64,000 nucleotides of DNA from Apis mellifera (taxonomy: Eukaryota; Arthropoda; Insecta; Hymenoptera; Apidae). Both the position numbers and the translations under genes were made by a program. This document shows positions 37,601-48,642 of this stretch, one piece after another. The first letter of the stretch is position 1, and each line of letters begins with the position of its first letter. The DNA lies in NCBI RefSeq assembly GCF_003254395.2, contig NC_037641.1, positions 8,474,501 through 8,538,500 of the forward strand. Reading direction: 5' to 3'. A model generated the notes under the pieces. That model was not told the origin of the DNA, did not search any database, and saw only the letters and a program-made list of their open reading frames with translations.

Positions 37601-40600
37601 AAGAAACAGCATGTATTTATATATATATATTTATACATACATGCTTCGATATCTTAATGATATATTTTACGTTGATTTTATTTTTTTGTTTTATTCTTAA
37701 AGAGAATGGATAGAATACCAAAGTTTTTAGAAGCACCTGTTTCTAGAAACACCTATACATATATGTATACCGACGGATAGGTCGCTATCACTGCACGACA
37801 CATTTATAACAATTGGCCATTGATTAACATTTTTATCCCTTTTATTATTTATTTAATTGAAACTATTGAATTGGCATCTCTTTTTAACGAACGAATCTAA
37901 TCTAGGAACTTGTGTTGTGAAACTTGTCGTGAATATTCGAATATATATATATTAATTAGCTGTCAAGTGAGCGAATTGTCAAATAAAAAATTGTAATCAA
38001 CGAATCTGTTGTTCTCTTATAAACTGGATAAACCGTCTTGTCGTGTCATTTAATGGAAAAATTGATGTACAGAAGAGCTTGATAATTACCGTCGCAACTG
38101 TAGATGCCGTAGTGTTTTCCAGAGCTACGGTCACCGCATACCAGACACGGTATATCAAGTAATCTGTCCCCTACAACAGAAATTGACTTAATGGAAAAAC
38201 GGAAAGTCTAATAAAAGTGTTAATTATAATTCTCGTTTCTTTCTTTTCTTTCTTTCTTTTTTCATTTTTTCATTTTTTATTCATATTCGTTCGTTTGATA
38301 ATTGAAACGTTATTTTTGTTTATTAAAAATAATATAATTCACGAACGAATCACGATCAATTTAATATAAATCAAAAATTGAACTTTATCAGGGATATCTT
38401 TTTCCATCGACGCAAAATTGATTGGAATTTTTTGGAAGAAAAGTATACAATAAATAAATGATTTGATATTTAAATAATTAAAGTTTTTACAATATTTCTA
38501 AATTGTTAATTGCTGTAGATTATAATTAAAGTATATATATATCTATTCTATAAAAATATTTATTTTTATGTTCCGTGAACGTTAAAATTTTTAATGACAA
38601 AAAACTTTTAAAAAATCATATTTTCCATAACTCAATTACTTGACATTTCCTTCCGCAATATACGAAAAATTAAAACGATAAAACAAATTCATTGATTACG
38701 TTTATATTCTAGTTCTGTCTGATCATATACCGATATTTTTACTTAGTTCTATTCTCCATTCAAGCAAATCCTTCCCCTTCGAAATTTTCTTCACCACTTT
38801 ATTTTTACAAATTTTCACACACACGTTTTATACCACTCTCAACAGCTGTAATATCACAATCACGATAATTTATCATTTTACATTTCTTCGCCGAAGCAAC
38901 ATCCTATCCGTAAATTCAAAAATCAAAAATCAAAAAAAATTCCGCTCGCCATGATCAATCCACAAGACACAATGTCCGTTTAATTAAATCGCAAAAAAAA
39001 AAAAAAAATACCACGGATAAAATAAACTCGTTTAAATCTCCTTTTCAAATAAAAAGTACTTGAATTTCTACTCCTTCAAGGCAAAGAGTTGGCCATGCGA
39101 TTAATCCACCGTGAGAGATATCGAAGAATCGTATAGAAGAGAAGGAGGGGGAGGAGGAGAACTTAAAAAACGAAGCGAAAAGCTGGCGGAAATAGGAGTC
39201 CGTTTAAGAAAGCAAAGCGGACCGCAAGAGGAGCTCGAGCGTTAATCTGTTCTCCCCCTTTTCGGAGGAACCCTAATCGTCCTAATGATCCGCGGCAAGA
39301 AAAACACGGCCATGCCTAAGCCAACCAAAGCTTCCGTTTCTGGCCTGGGGAACGAAACCACCTCTTCTTCTCACACCAAAAACCTACCAACCTAACCCGA
39401 TCACCCTTCAACCCTAACGGATTACCTCCTTTCGACGTTTACGCTTATATCTTGAGAGCGTTGTCTTATGTGTGTTCCAACGCGTCGATTAAGTGCAAGG
39501 GATACTCGTTAAGAGGAGTCAAATTGTGCCCGATCTTTGGAAAGGCGAGAGTCGTGATGATCATCGTCTCGCCAATTCCTTTTCTTTCTTAAATTATTAA
39601 GAATTGATGAATTAATCTTAAATATTAGGAGAGAAAATTGAACGTAATTAAGTGAAATTTAATTTTGTTTAATATTCAAATTTTGTGGAATTTTATTTTT
39701 TGTATATATTTATGATATTATAAAAAGATTCGATATAATGGTATTATTATATTATTATGGAGCATGTTTTAGAAAAAAGAAACAGAAATACAAGAAAATT
39801 ATAATCCAATACAGAGGCGGAATATTTGTAGAAATCACAAGCAAGGGAATTAATTTCCATAAAAACAAATAATTCGATGCAAGAATCACAATTTAGAAAA
39901 ACTGTCAAAATTCGTACATTCGATACAAACCGAAGATAAACCGTTCTCTCATCCAGAACAAATTCCTAACCTCCACAATTCAATCACTAATCCCAATCAT
40001 CGGTTCCACCGAAATCGAAATCCGTTCCAAGGTCACCAACCAACAACAACGCACATTTGAACCAACTCAAAGATCAAACCCATAAAAAAAAAGAAAAAAT
40101 CCTTCAAAAAATCAATCAACGAACCATCAAACCACTAAAACAAAAAAAACAAGTCACCGAGTCATCAAATTTCAAAAAAACATGGAAATCGAGTGAAAGA
40201 AAAAAAGGAGAAGAAGAAAAAGAAAATAAATCGATCGACAACGAACCAATCGAAAGAAAAATGAAAAAAAAAAGAAGAAGAAGTATCAAACATATTATTA
40301 ATGACATTGTATTTTTCCAAAAAAAAAAAAAAAATCTTAACGCGCACCGAAAATTGGTGAAAACGTCAACGGAATGAAAAAGTCGAAAAAACCCAGCCGG
40401 AGTCGGAGTCGAGTCACCGAGTCATCAAATTTCGAAAAAACATGGAAATCGAGTGAAAGAAGAAAAGAAGAAGAAGAAAAAGAAAATAAATCGTTCGAAT
40501 CAATCGAAAAGAAAATGAAAAAAAAAGAAGAAGAAAAAGAAGAAGAAGTATCAAACGTATTATTAATGACATCGTATTTTTCCAAAAAAAAAAAAACAAA

Positions 40601-41114
40601 AAAATCTTAACGCGCACCGAGAATTGGTGAAAACGTCAACGTCTCGACGACGAACCAATCGAAAAAAAAATGAAAAAAAAAAAGAAGAAGAAGAAGAAGT
40701 ATCAAAAGTATTATTAATGATATCGTATTTTTCCAAAAAAAAAAAAAAAATCTTAACGCGCACCGAGAATTGATGAAAACGTCAATGAAATGAAAAAGTC
40801 GAAAAAATTCGATCCGAGTCGTAATCGAGTCACCGAGTCATCAAATTTCGAAAAAACATGAAAATCCAATGAAAGAAGAAAAGGAGAAGAAGAAAAAGAA
40901 AATAAATCAATCGACGACGAACCAATCGAAAGAAAAATGAAAAAAAAAAAGAAGAAGAAGAAGAAGAAGTATCAAACGTATTATTAATGACATCGTATTT
41001 TTCCAAAAAAAAAAAACAAAAAAAAGAAAGAAGAGACACGTGTGTCACTGTGCGTTCGCAATGAGCGAGTTGCTGTCGAAACCACGTATCGCGCCACGTA
41101 TCACCGGCGAGAAA

Positions 41115-41161
<47 letters not shown>

Positions 41162-41192
41162 CACACGCTTTATCGAACTGACCTGTGCCCAT
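19669..41192 (-). CDS. dsf: NR2E nuclear receptor, dissatisfaction-like
   Basis: Nine coding exons: 41192-41183, 38170-38090, 37475-37314, 21654-21528, 21234-21030, 20764-20645, 20550-20311, 20148-20067, 19922-19669. Phases close to 426 residues. The DNA-binding domain has Cys12, 15, 29, 32 in finger one and Cys48, 58, 68, 71 in finger two, with P-box CDGCSG. Finger two has nine residues between its first two Cys (CKVQGAMKGRC), an enlarged D-box that I recall from Drosophila Dsf, as is the opening MGTxGDRLLDIPC. The domain ends AVQHERGPRKPK, typical of NR2E. A Pro/Ser-rich hinge follows. The ligand-binding domain begins near residue 196 with ELVWNAPL, has ARLLFMAVRW and the signature around LLLLEGSWTQLFLLHLAQWS, and ends with the AF-2 helix region PISRLLVDMYQ. 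Family role: orphan receptors, mainly repressors, acting in neurons. Dsf in flies is larger (a long hinge). A related NR2E6-type paralogue cannot be excluded. Confidence 0.9.
21655..25228. other. Left part of the 15.7-kb receptor intron, with GC-rich islands
   Basis: This is the intron between the DNA-binding-domain exon (37314) and the hinge exon (21654). Stretches at about 22380-23350 and 24480-25180 are much richer in G and C than the rest of the intron and carry GA-rich microsatellite at 22840-23060. They contain several overlapping reading frames on both strands with simple composition (Ser/Leu, Arg/Glu, Pro), none with a domain or splice support. The islands could be enhancers or local compositional drift. 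Confidence 0.45.
25229..28330. repeat. Recurrent block A within the minisatellite
   Basis: About 130-150 bp beginning near TTGTAGATTATCTAATCGCT and ending in a GATTTAATAAGGAGGAGG-like junction recurs at about 25229-25380, 25786-25920, 26416-26555 and 27437-27577. A partial copy lies at 28247-28330. Each copy leads into a new run of 26-bp units, so it marks repeated higher-order units. Confidence 0.85.
25371..28615. repeat. 26-bp minisatellite array with higher-order structure
   Basis: Dozens of copies (roughly 60-70 by eye) of a unit of about 26 bp, AGGAATTGATAAAAATAAGG plus a variable six-base purine end (AGATGG, AAGAGG, AGGAGG), fill most of 25371-25770, 25915-26140, 26540-26870, 27565-28050 and 28320-28610. 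Some units are variants with TTTGGGGAG in place of AAAAATAAGG. Two longer spacers recur: block A and block B, annotated separately. The array lies inside the receptor intron. The minus strand is open in several frames because the unit lacks minus-strand stops; the translations are repetitive and are not called as genes. Confidence 0.92.
26143..28247. repeat. Recurrent block B within the minisatellite
   Basis: About 190-200 bp including GTAGCCGAACATTTCTCGTT (the third copy has CAAAC), then ATATTACGACTGTATCGCGT and an AAAGAAAAG purine tail, recurs at about 26143-26340, 26876-27080, 27157-27355 and 28056-28247. Copies differ by a few point changes and by tail length, as expected from repeated duplication followed by drift. 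Confidence 0.85.
28616..31259. other. Receptor intron with microsatellites and a GC-rich island
   Basis: There is a TG run at 28621-28638, alternating TG/CG tracts at 29050-29080 and 29424-29460, and a (CAC)n tract at about 29229-29252. A GC-rich stretch at 30700-31210 contains an open frame of 135 codons (30807-31214) of Arg/Pro/Ser-rich composition with no domain. I treat it as non-coding. The rest is AT-rich without recognisable genes. Confidence 0.5.
31260..31835. repeat. Tandem repeat, unit about 83-105 bp
   Basis: A unit containing GAAAGAATGATCGGTGAGTG, GATGATTAAATAG, TCGATTCTTCGTT and TTTTATATCTATGG occurs about six times. The TCGATTCTTCGTT-type word lies near 31303, 31407, 31511, 31602, 31684 and 31766. 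Spacing shortens from about 100 to about 83 bp, because the later units lack the sequence between the last two motifs (TATTTGGTTTTCC). Confidence 0.85.
31836..37313. other. Right part of the receptor intron, no gene called
   Basis: GC-rich stretches at about 32270-33290 and 33700-34340 alternate with AT-rich DNA. A GA microsatellite lies at 33852-33870, C/T-rich tracts at 34110-34340, a 10-G run at 34988-34997, and a T-run at 36359-36379. A coding-like patch at 35890-36120 is discussed under findings. No exon with good boundaries was found. Confidence 0.45.
33385..33407. repeat. Short perfect hairpin
   Basis: ATCCCACAC (33385-33393) and its reverse complement GTGTGGGAT (33399-33407) are separated by five bases. 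It is a perfect nine-base stem in the receptor intron, of unknown role. Confidence 0.7.
38171..40040. other. Receptor first coding intron, left part
   Basis: Mostly AT-rich. A moderately GC-richer segment lies at 39100-39560. No exon or domain was found. Confidence 0.45.
40050..41030. repeat. Degenerate tandem repeat, about 150-270 bp units
   Basis: Recurrent modules are GAGTCACCGAGTCATCAAAT (near 40155, 40418, 40827), TCTTAACGCGCACCGA (40336, 40605, 40751), CCAATCGAAAG followed by an A/GAAGAAG run (40245, 40657, 40920; a variant near 40500), and ATTATTAATGACATCGTATT-like (40293, 40557, 40709, 40980). The tail module occurs four times and the head three times, so one copy lacks the head. The Lys/Glu- or Phe/Ser-rich open frames across it are artefacts of A/GAA runs. 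The array ends about 150 bp from the first coding exon of the receptor. Confidence 0.85.
41117..41160. repeat. (GA)n microsatellite beside the receptor start exon
   Basis: A pure GA dinucleotide run lies in the first coding intron, about 22 bp from the donor of the 10-base start exon. Confidence 0.85.
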
Positions 41193-42700
41193 CCTTCGCG
41201 ACTGATCAAAGTCGAGCATCCCCAGACGGACGACTGGACCAGCGGCCGTTTCCGACACGACGCCGAGGGAGTCGCGCGAAGTCTCGAAGCGTTCTCCGTG
41301 ACGAGGTGGCTTCGAGCCTTGGCGTAGCTACTCATCTCCGCCGGGAAGGGCGGGTACGATCCCCCGTGTTGTTCGGGATGGCCCCGTCTATGTGTGCACC
41401 CCCTGTGCGTTTGTACGCGCCTCGTGTACACGCGCGTATATACAGGGGCTGCTGCCCGATTGGCTGTCGGAGTTGCCTATCTCCCCTGACCGTAGCCATA
41501 CTAGCTGGAATCACGGGTCGTTCTTCAACAACGCTCGACGTGCTTCTAGGAGTGGGTGGGTGGACGGGGGGGGGACGCCTAACACACGTACACAACTTCC
41601 TAAACGGCCGCGAGTCGGCGTAACTATGACGTCGACACGGGGGTGGCGAGGGCTTCGAACGTCTCGCGTTCTCGATTTTTTCCCTTTTCCAATTTGTCCA
41701 GTGATTCTTCACTTTTCGATTTTCTTTTTCTCTTTTTGCAAGTCTCGTTTAATGTAGACAATAATGTACGCTTTATATCCAGCTAGAAATAAGTTACAAA
41801 ATTGTATAATTCTAATAGCATGTAGTCTCGAAAAAATAATAAATTAATCATCAATCGTGGTACAAAAATTGGCAGAAGTTGCATCTAAATTACGATTTAT
41901 ATTCCCTCGAAATAATTTCGAATAGGAAAATCGAAAAAAGTTTATATTTACATTTACAATCTCTTATTGGAATTCGTATTACCTTGCCAGGTCAGACTTG
42001 TTCGACTTTGGTCGAAGCGAGGGATAGGATTATAACCATCGCTAGATGCGGCTTTAGTCAGGCTATTGCACGATGTACACCACTTCTTCAATGTGGCTGG
42101 TACGTTGGCCTGAAATAGAGGGAGGATGGGGAGAGGGGATGAGCGAAGAGGGGGGTGAGAGGAAGGTGACAGGAGGATAGGTGGGGAATTCCAACGGGCG
42201 ACTAGACAGCCCGGGGACTTGCTGGCCGAGTGGCTGACGCGACTATAGTGGGGTAGTGCTAGTTAGCCACGGGAAATGCGGGGGCGGCTCCAAAGGCCAC
42301 GTTGTCAGACGAACGTTACCACCGTGTCATTGGTCGACTCCACCCCTGAGACAGCGCAGGGGTGCAGGTCTATGTAGCAAGGGTGGATGGGCGTTTCCAG
42401 CACGCCCATTCGACTCGGTGGAAAAGAGCGAGGATCTCGGCGACCAACCGGTGCCTCGAGATTAGGCTGACGTCGTAGGTGGTTGCGTGCGATACCATTT
42501 GTCGATGAGATGCTACGCCAACGGTTTCTTCAACGGTTCCTGGGCAAGGAGGATGGTTGGGGGATCGACATGATGATGCGAGAATTGTGGTTTTTCGGGA
42601 AAGAAGGGATGGTAAATGCAAAGATAGTCGACGGGCCAACTCCTCTTTCCAACCTTCTAGCCTAGTGAAATGAACGTTGTGCTTCGAACTTTTCGGCAAG
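41193..42700 (-). promoter_or_regulatory. Likely 5' UTR and promoter area of the receptor gene
   Basis: This segment lies directly upstream of the receptor ATG and is strikingly GC-rich and CpG-rich compared with both flanks. Several overlapping frames of 60-193 codons on both strands have no domain, as expected in GC-rich DNA. No core promoter element could be fixed. The call rests on position and composition only. Confidence 0.4.
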
Positions 42701-43290
42701 AGAATGAGATATATGCAGATCTCTTTTTCTCATTCTTTTTCCTTTCTCTCGAAATGTCTGAATCTTGACATATATATATATATTATTTTCTGTGAATGGT
42801 GGTAAATAACGAGAGTTTGAAAGATAGAAATTGTTGATAATCACGATTGTATGATTAGAGAAGTTTGATTGAAAAGAAAAAAGTAAAGTAAAGAAATTAA
42901 ATTAGGATACCGCAAAATATTTGTTTTGTATAAAATTTTTTGAATATTGTTTTTTTGTTTGTTTTTTAAATATTAATTATAGTTGAGTGAAATTATAGAT
43001 TTTACAAAGAAATCTTGGATATCTTTTCGATGGAATATTTTAAAACTTCTTTTTTTCTTTCAAAACGTGTTGAAATATTTCTATGGATATATCATAAAAG
43101 ATCGTTGTTTTAGAGATACATTGATATAAAGATGTAATATTTATATTTCTTAATTAATTTAAGATTAAAACACACTGTAGTTTTGAAACGGAAATGATAA
43201 AAGTATGTTCAATTGATATTTTGTATCTTGTCACGTGCTGAACAAGGATAGACAAGGAGAACAAATGTGCGAAAGAGACAGAGATAAGAT
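42701..43290. other. AT-rich intergenic DNA
   Basis: I see no gene or repeat of note here. Confidence 0.5.
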
Positions 43291-43299
43291 AAAAATTAG

Positions 43300-43775
43300 G
43301 GAATCAGCGCCATCTTCAGAGTGCCGCAAAGGAAACACAAAAAAAAGAACAGAAAATAATGAAAAAGGATAGAGATACAAAAGAATTTACTGGTGGCGCC
43401 ATCTCTCGAAGATATTTAAAAACTAGATTAGAAGAAGTTTCAGGCGATTTTCAAGAGATGGCGCTCAAAGTCAATTCTTACTCTATCTATCCTTTTTCTA
43501 CTATTTTCTGTCCTTTCTTCTGTCCAAGGTAGAATTTACTGCTAGTGCCATCTTTTGAGCGTCTTTGGTATTTCTTCTAATTAAATTTATAAAAATACTC
43601 GAGAGATGGCGCTGATATCTTGTTCTCGTTCTAACTTATCATCATTTTCAAAAGGTATCGTTAGTACTCAACAGATGTCGTTAATGATCAATTCCTATCT
43701 CTATCTTTCTCTTATTATTTTCTATCCTTCCTTTATGTGTTTCATTTGCGGCACTCTGAAGATGGCGTTCATTTC
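43300..43775. mobile_element. MITE-like element with long inverted ends
   Basis: The left end at 43309-43344 (GCGCCATCTTCAGAGTGCCG, then CAAAGGAAACAC) reappears inverted at about 43733-43767. The similarity runs inward for about 90 bases with A-rich and GGATAGAGATA-type words on the left and their T-rich complements on the right. Inside, GGCGCCATCTCTCGA at 43395-43409 and CTCGAGAGATGGCGCTG at 43600-43616 form a second inverted pair, and GAGATGGCGCTC also occurs at 43456-43467. There is no transposase. Clear target-site duplications could not be identified. Confidence 0.6.
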
Positions 43776-44670
43776 ATAATTTTTATACTATCTCTGTCTT
43801 GCTTCTATTATTTGTTTTCCTTGTCTATAGTTGCTCGAAAATTTACGTATTTAAAAACGAGTTCAATATCTGTTTTGCTTTATTTTTTTCTAGTATATTT
43901 ATTTTTTTATCCAATATAATGATTAAAAAGGTATAATCCAAGGAATATTAAGATATATAGATATTAATTATTGGAATTATTAAAAGATGAAAATAATGTA
44001 CCTGTAGTCAACAATTTTATTTAACAATTGACAGGATTAACAATATTTTATTACAATCATTTCATTTAAATACTTTTAATTTTAACAATATCATATAAAA
44101 ATTGGTAAAGATGTATTTTTTTAACTTCTTTTATTTATATGTACAAAATGTACGTTTATTTTTCATGTATTGAAAAATGCAAGATTATTATAATCTTCAG
44201 GCACTGTTTCAGAATCAAAGTGTATCATTTTTCTATTTCTATTGTTTATCTTATAACATACTTTTTACAAATGGTATTTTGTAATATACACAAGTAATTT
44301 TGGTTATTAAATAATAAATATCCATTGAAATGTACAATCCTAACAAACTTTTGTTACTTGCGTAAACATCTTCATAACTATAATTATAGAAAATAGAAAA
44401 TATAAATATCAAATATTATAATGTGCACGTGTATTATCGTTTCCGTTTTATCCTCGATAATAATTATTGCAACAAAGAGAAAATTAAAATTCTATTTCGA
44501 TAGAAATAAAATAAATGTTTATGAAGATTGTTTGTTATAAAAATTGTACGGATAAGAGGAAAATACAATGAATCTATTTAAAATGTATAAATATAAAATA
44601 AATTAAAATCACTAGTGTTTTTAGAAAACATTATCAAGACGTTGTCAAGGAATCAGCACTAATAATATTT

Positions 44671-44736
<66 letters not shown>

Positions 44737-45144
44737 GAATATTGCGTATTGTGATATTAGATTGTCTGCCGATGAAGGTACGCTTGTAATGGATTCTCAA
44801 TTGCGCAAGTTGTCTTTCTCTCAACAGCATAAAACGGTAGCTTGTTGTAATATTCTGACGACCAAACATTAAATTCCATAGCACAAGCGCATTCCATAAT
44901 AAAACCTGAAATATTAAATCATTATAATTCAATTATCATAATTACATAATTCCGTTGAAATAAAACAAGGTAATAACGAGAAATTGATATATAATATTTA
45001 AAATTTGCAAAAGAAACGGATGAAAAAGGAAAAATAAAAAAAAAAAAAGAATTTACAATAGAAAGAACTAAGATTCTTTCTGGAATTAAAGATAAATATT
45101 TAAAAATGTCTCTTATTACCTGATTGGTCGCCAGTCTGTGTTTG
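43776..45144. other. AT-rich DNA including a possible spliced PAQR3 3' UTR exon
   Basis: Mostly AT-rich, with an AT microsatellite of about 58 bases at 44675-44732. On the minus strand an acceptor (TTTCAG) at 44907-44912 opens a frame of about 60 codons from 44906 down to the microsatellite. A consensus-like donor (CAG then GTAATA) at 45120 lies 25 bases past the PAQR3 stop. Together they suggest that the PAQR3 3' UTR may be spliced. Confidence 0.35.
44675..44732. repeat. (AT)n microsatellite
   Basis: A nearly pure TA dinucleotide run. It explains the Tyr-Ile repeats in the overlapping minus-strand frame. Confidence 0.9.
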
Positions 45145-48100
45145 TCATAATGATCTTATACTGGTTGGACAACCGTGGTTCATTCTGTATTCCACGTAAA
45201 GCATTCCAGTATTGTGCCAATAATAAAGAGCCAATACCACCAACGCGTGCCACCATTGATGGGAAGAACCAATGTAATCCACCCATCCTTTAAAAAAAAT
45301 AAAATTGCATTCTAATAATACAACAATTGCATTGTGCATTTAATTTAAAAATTAAATTTTTACATTTTATATCATGAAAAAAAAAGGTGAACAGTATTAC
45401 CTGGACAAAAGCGTTCTGGTATTTTGCTCAAGTAAATGGCGAATGCTACACCACTAATAATATACATTCCTAATACCCTTGGAAGCAACATCCTAACGAT
45501 CGGGTTGTCCAAACCGCCCATAACAACGCTCCAATGCAGCGTTGGCAAAACTCCATAAGCCGCCCAAGCGACAAAAACGACTAGTTTCACGTTGCCATTC
45601 ACGTTTAATTTTGGTATTTGCAACACCATTGCAAATATAAAAATTGCTAACACGGTTATCAGATAAAATCTCTGTAATTCCTGGATAAAGGGAGATGTTT
45701 GCTATTAATAATAATTTCTTTTTCTATCTAAAAAAAAAGAGGAAGGAAAGAGAAAAAATGTTTTTTCATATTTATTTTGAATGATATGATAGAGAATATT
45801 TTTTCTTGGCTAAAGTTTAAGATAAAATTGAAAATATAATGAATATAATTATTGATACACATAAAAGATTAGATACATGTAGTATCTAATACACTAATAA
45901 TATTTTCTATCTATCTAATTATAATTATAATATGTATACAATATAACTATTTATTTATTATTGATTTGCTTACCGTGTGACACCAAAAAGCATAATAAAT
46001 TCCAGACATGTATATCGACAAAAGGCTTAAAGCAATGCCGAATAAATCAAATGATAAGAAACACCAATAATCACGTTCACTTCGGCAAGAAAATGTGTGA
46101 TACACCGATGATAATATCATACACGCCTGAAACAGTAATTTATATCTTACTTTTTTCTTTTCTTTTTTTTTTATTCGTGATTTTCGATACTAAGCATCAT
46201 ATCGTTAAATATTACCTGAAAACAAACTAATAGAAGTGCTACTATCATTTTGTCACCAAAAGGTGCGTGAATATTCAGTAGACACAAATCGTACAGAGTC
46301 AGGCCAAAAAATAACATCCATCCGAATATGTGACTCCATATATTTACTGTCTCATTTGTCCACCAGAATATACTGAAATAAGTATTTTTCTTTTTTTTGT
46401 CAAATTATTATGCAACACTACTGCTGCAGATGTACGTATATTATATCGTATCCACAGATTTAAAAATTGTGATTTTATTTTTTCTCTTCTCTCATTGTAT
46501 AGAAAAAAAATTTCTTTAACATTTATTACAGAAAGATGCTTTTTTTTTAGATTGTCTAACGTGTTTTTATTATATGATATATATATATTTATTGAAAAAT
46601 TGTATTAACATTTAATTTTATGCATGCATATAATATATAACTATATACCTTTCAATACATAGCTTCGTGGTAAGATATCCTCGATAACCATGAAGAATAT
46701 AAGGATTGTGTTGAAGGTATTCAGGAGCTTCCTCGTAAGGCAAAAGACGTCTCATTTTTTCTTCATCTTCCGGCGTAATTTTACCTTTAATAGGCGAATC
46801 CTCCAACTTTTTGGAGGTTCTGCGGTATACCTGAGAGAAATTATCATCTCGATATTTTATTTGTACTTAATGCATTAGAATATCTTCATAATAAATTGTA
46901 AGTTGCGATTGATTACAATAACATGATAACAGAAATTATTAGATTCGAGTTATATAGTTACATAACGAATGCATTTATATAACGAAATTATTGTTATACT
47001 TTGCAAAAATATAAAAAAAATATGGAAATTCTTTTCAAAAAATAAGTAAGTACAATTCTTTTTTTCTTTATTACAATTTATCAAAGTAATTCTTCAGTTA
47101 TCTGTCTTAAGCTGGATACGTTAAAAAATAAAACGAAAAAAGAAAGATATATCACGTAAAACGATATAATGCACGTGCGATGAAAGAAAAATATAGATTG
47201 AAATATTTTATATATTTTAATAGTCACAATGCGAATAGGCTATTTTCTACAATAATAAAAGTTTAATAAAATGAATTTCTCTGTAAGTTTTTTCTTTCTT
47301 TTCTTTTCTTTTTTTTTACTCGTAAAGTCAATTACTTTTCGCACTCTGTTGATTCATCGAAATTATGAATAGATGATTTCAGGATATGGAAAGATTTAGT
47401 TGCTATCTCACAGAAAGCTGTTAAGTAGGTCGCAACGGGACTTGCCTTTCATCTCAGTGTGTCAAGTTTATATCACGGGGCTTTCTTTCTCATCTTTTCT
47501 GTATCTTTCACTAGCGAAATCGATTTTTCACTTCACACTAGCGCCAGTTCTTATATGCACGAGCATATATATATATATATATATATATTTTACTTTTTCC
47601 ATCTAGGATACCAATACGTTCTCCAATTTGTCCGGATTTAAATAATATTGCGTTTTTCAAAGTTTTCTGAAATCTTCGCTTGATAATGATAGATCACTAT
47701 TATTCTACACTTATCCTATTATCCTTTTACTTGCCTATTTCTTCTAATATATTTCTTCAATTTTTCTACAATCTATAAATCTATATTTTCCATATTGATT
47801 ATTGCACGATTAGAAAGTTGCTTTCATCAAAATGATAATTCATTAATTAAAGAAAAAAAAATAATAATGATAATAAATTTTATTTTTGTTATCTTTCCAT
47901 CAGAATTATTATTCCAATGATATATTCCAGGATATTAATAATCTTTCTATCGAAATTTAAAATCCCTTAAAAATTCTCGGATAATATTTTTTAACCGGAA
48001 TCGAACGAAAAGAGAATGCTAATGTTAGTCGCATGATTTGTATACTTACGTTAGAAATTCATTCGTAACCTTGATAGACGTGGAATAATAAGCAAAGAAT

Positions 48101-48642
48101 AATCATGCACGTTATACGTACATCGGTGAACAACCTACATACTCAGAAATGCATATCGACGTTTCATAAAGTCCAAGTTTTTCAAACAAAAAAAAAAAAA
48201 TGGAGCATTTACCGTGCATAATACAATACTTGAATACTCGTGTGTGATCTAACTATGAACCGGTCAAAGTGAAAGTTATTTGATTGGAATATTTGAACAC
48301 GTGCTTGCGATAATTCGTTTCGTTAATGAAAAAAAAAAAAAAAAAAATCTCCAACATTTTCACACCGACGATGAATCATTTCCACTTGGAGGGAAAAAAA
48401 GTAATTATCGCCGTAAAAAAAAAAAAGAAAAATAAAAACGATTGTAATTACATATCGTTAAACGATATATTGAACGATATAATAACTTTCACATTTACCT
48501 CTCCAGTAAGTAATTTGAGGGTCTCTTGGGTGATATCTGTTTTTGGTTGCTTCTCATGGTTGTTGTTGTGCTGTTGATCGTCGCTACCTTGCTTTTCACT
48601 TTGATCGCTTACTTCTTCCACACCCGCTAGTAATTTCATCAT
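45145..48642 (-). CDS. Paqr3: PAQR3, progestin/adipoQ receptor family Golgi protein
   Basis: Six coding exons (48642-48499, 46830-46649, 46372-46216, 46126-45974, 45680-45401, 45287-45145) give 352 residues with matching phases. In vertebrates PAQR3 (RKTG) is a seven-helix Golgi membrane protein that tethers Raf kinase and dampens ERK signalling; the bee role is inferred. The N-terminus is hydrophilic and rich in Gln, Asn, His and acidic residues. Family landmarks follow: NPYILHGYRGYLTTKLCIES, then NETVNIWSH before the first helix, then VYHTFSCRS, GVLPTLHW, IPERFCPG and the closing SSHQWWHALVVLALYYWH. The C-terminus CPTSIRSL aligns with the vertebrate end. The vertebrate N-terminus is shorter and different. 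The start is one of two adjacent Met; I took the first. The first coding intron is 1.7 kb and AT-rich. Confidence 0.94.

Noticed and set aside
40057..41258. Lys/Glu-rich and Phe/Ser-rich frames
   Set aside because: Produced by GAA and A runs in the tandem repeat at 40.05-41.03 kb.
41042..41757. Frames up to 193 codons around the receptor start exon
   Set aside because: They run through a GA microsatellite and CpG-rich promoter DNA on both strands; none has a recognisable domain.
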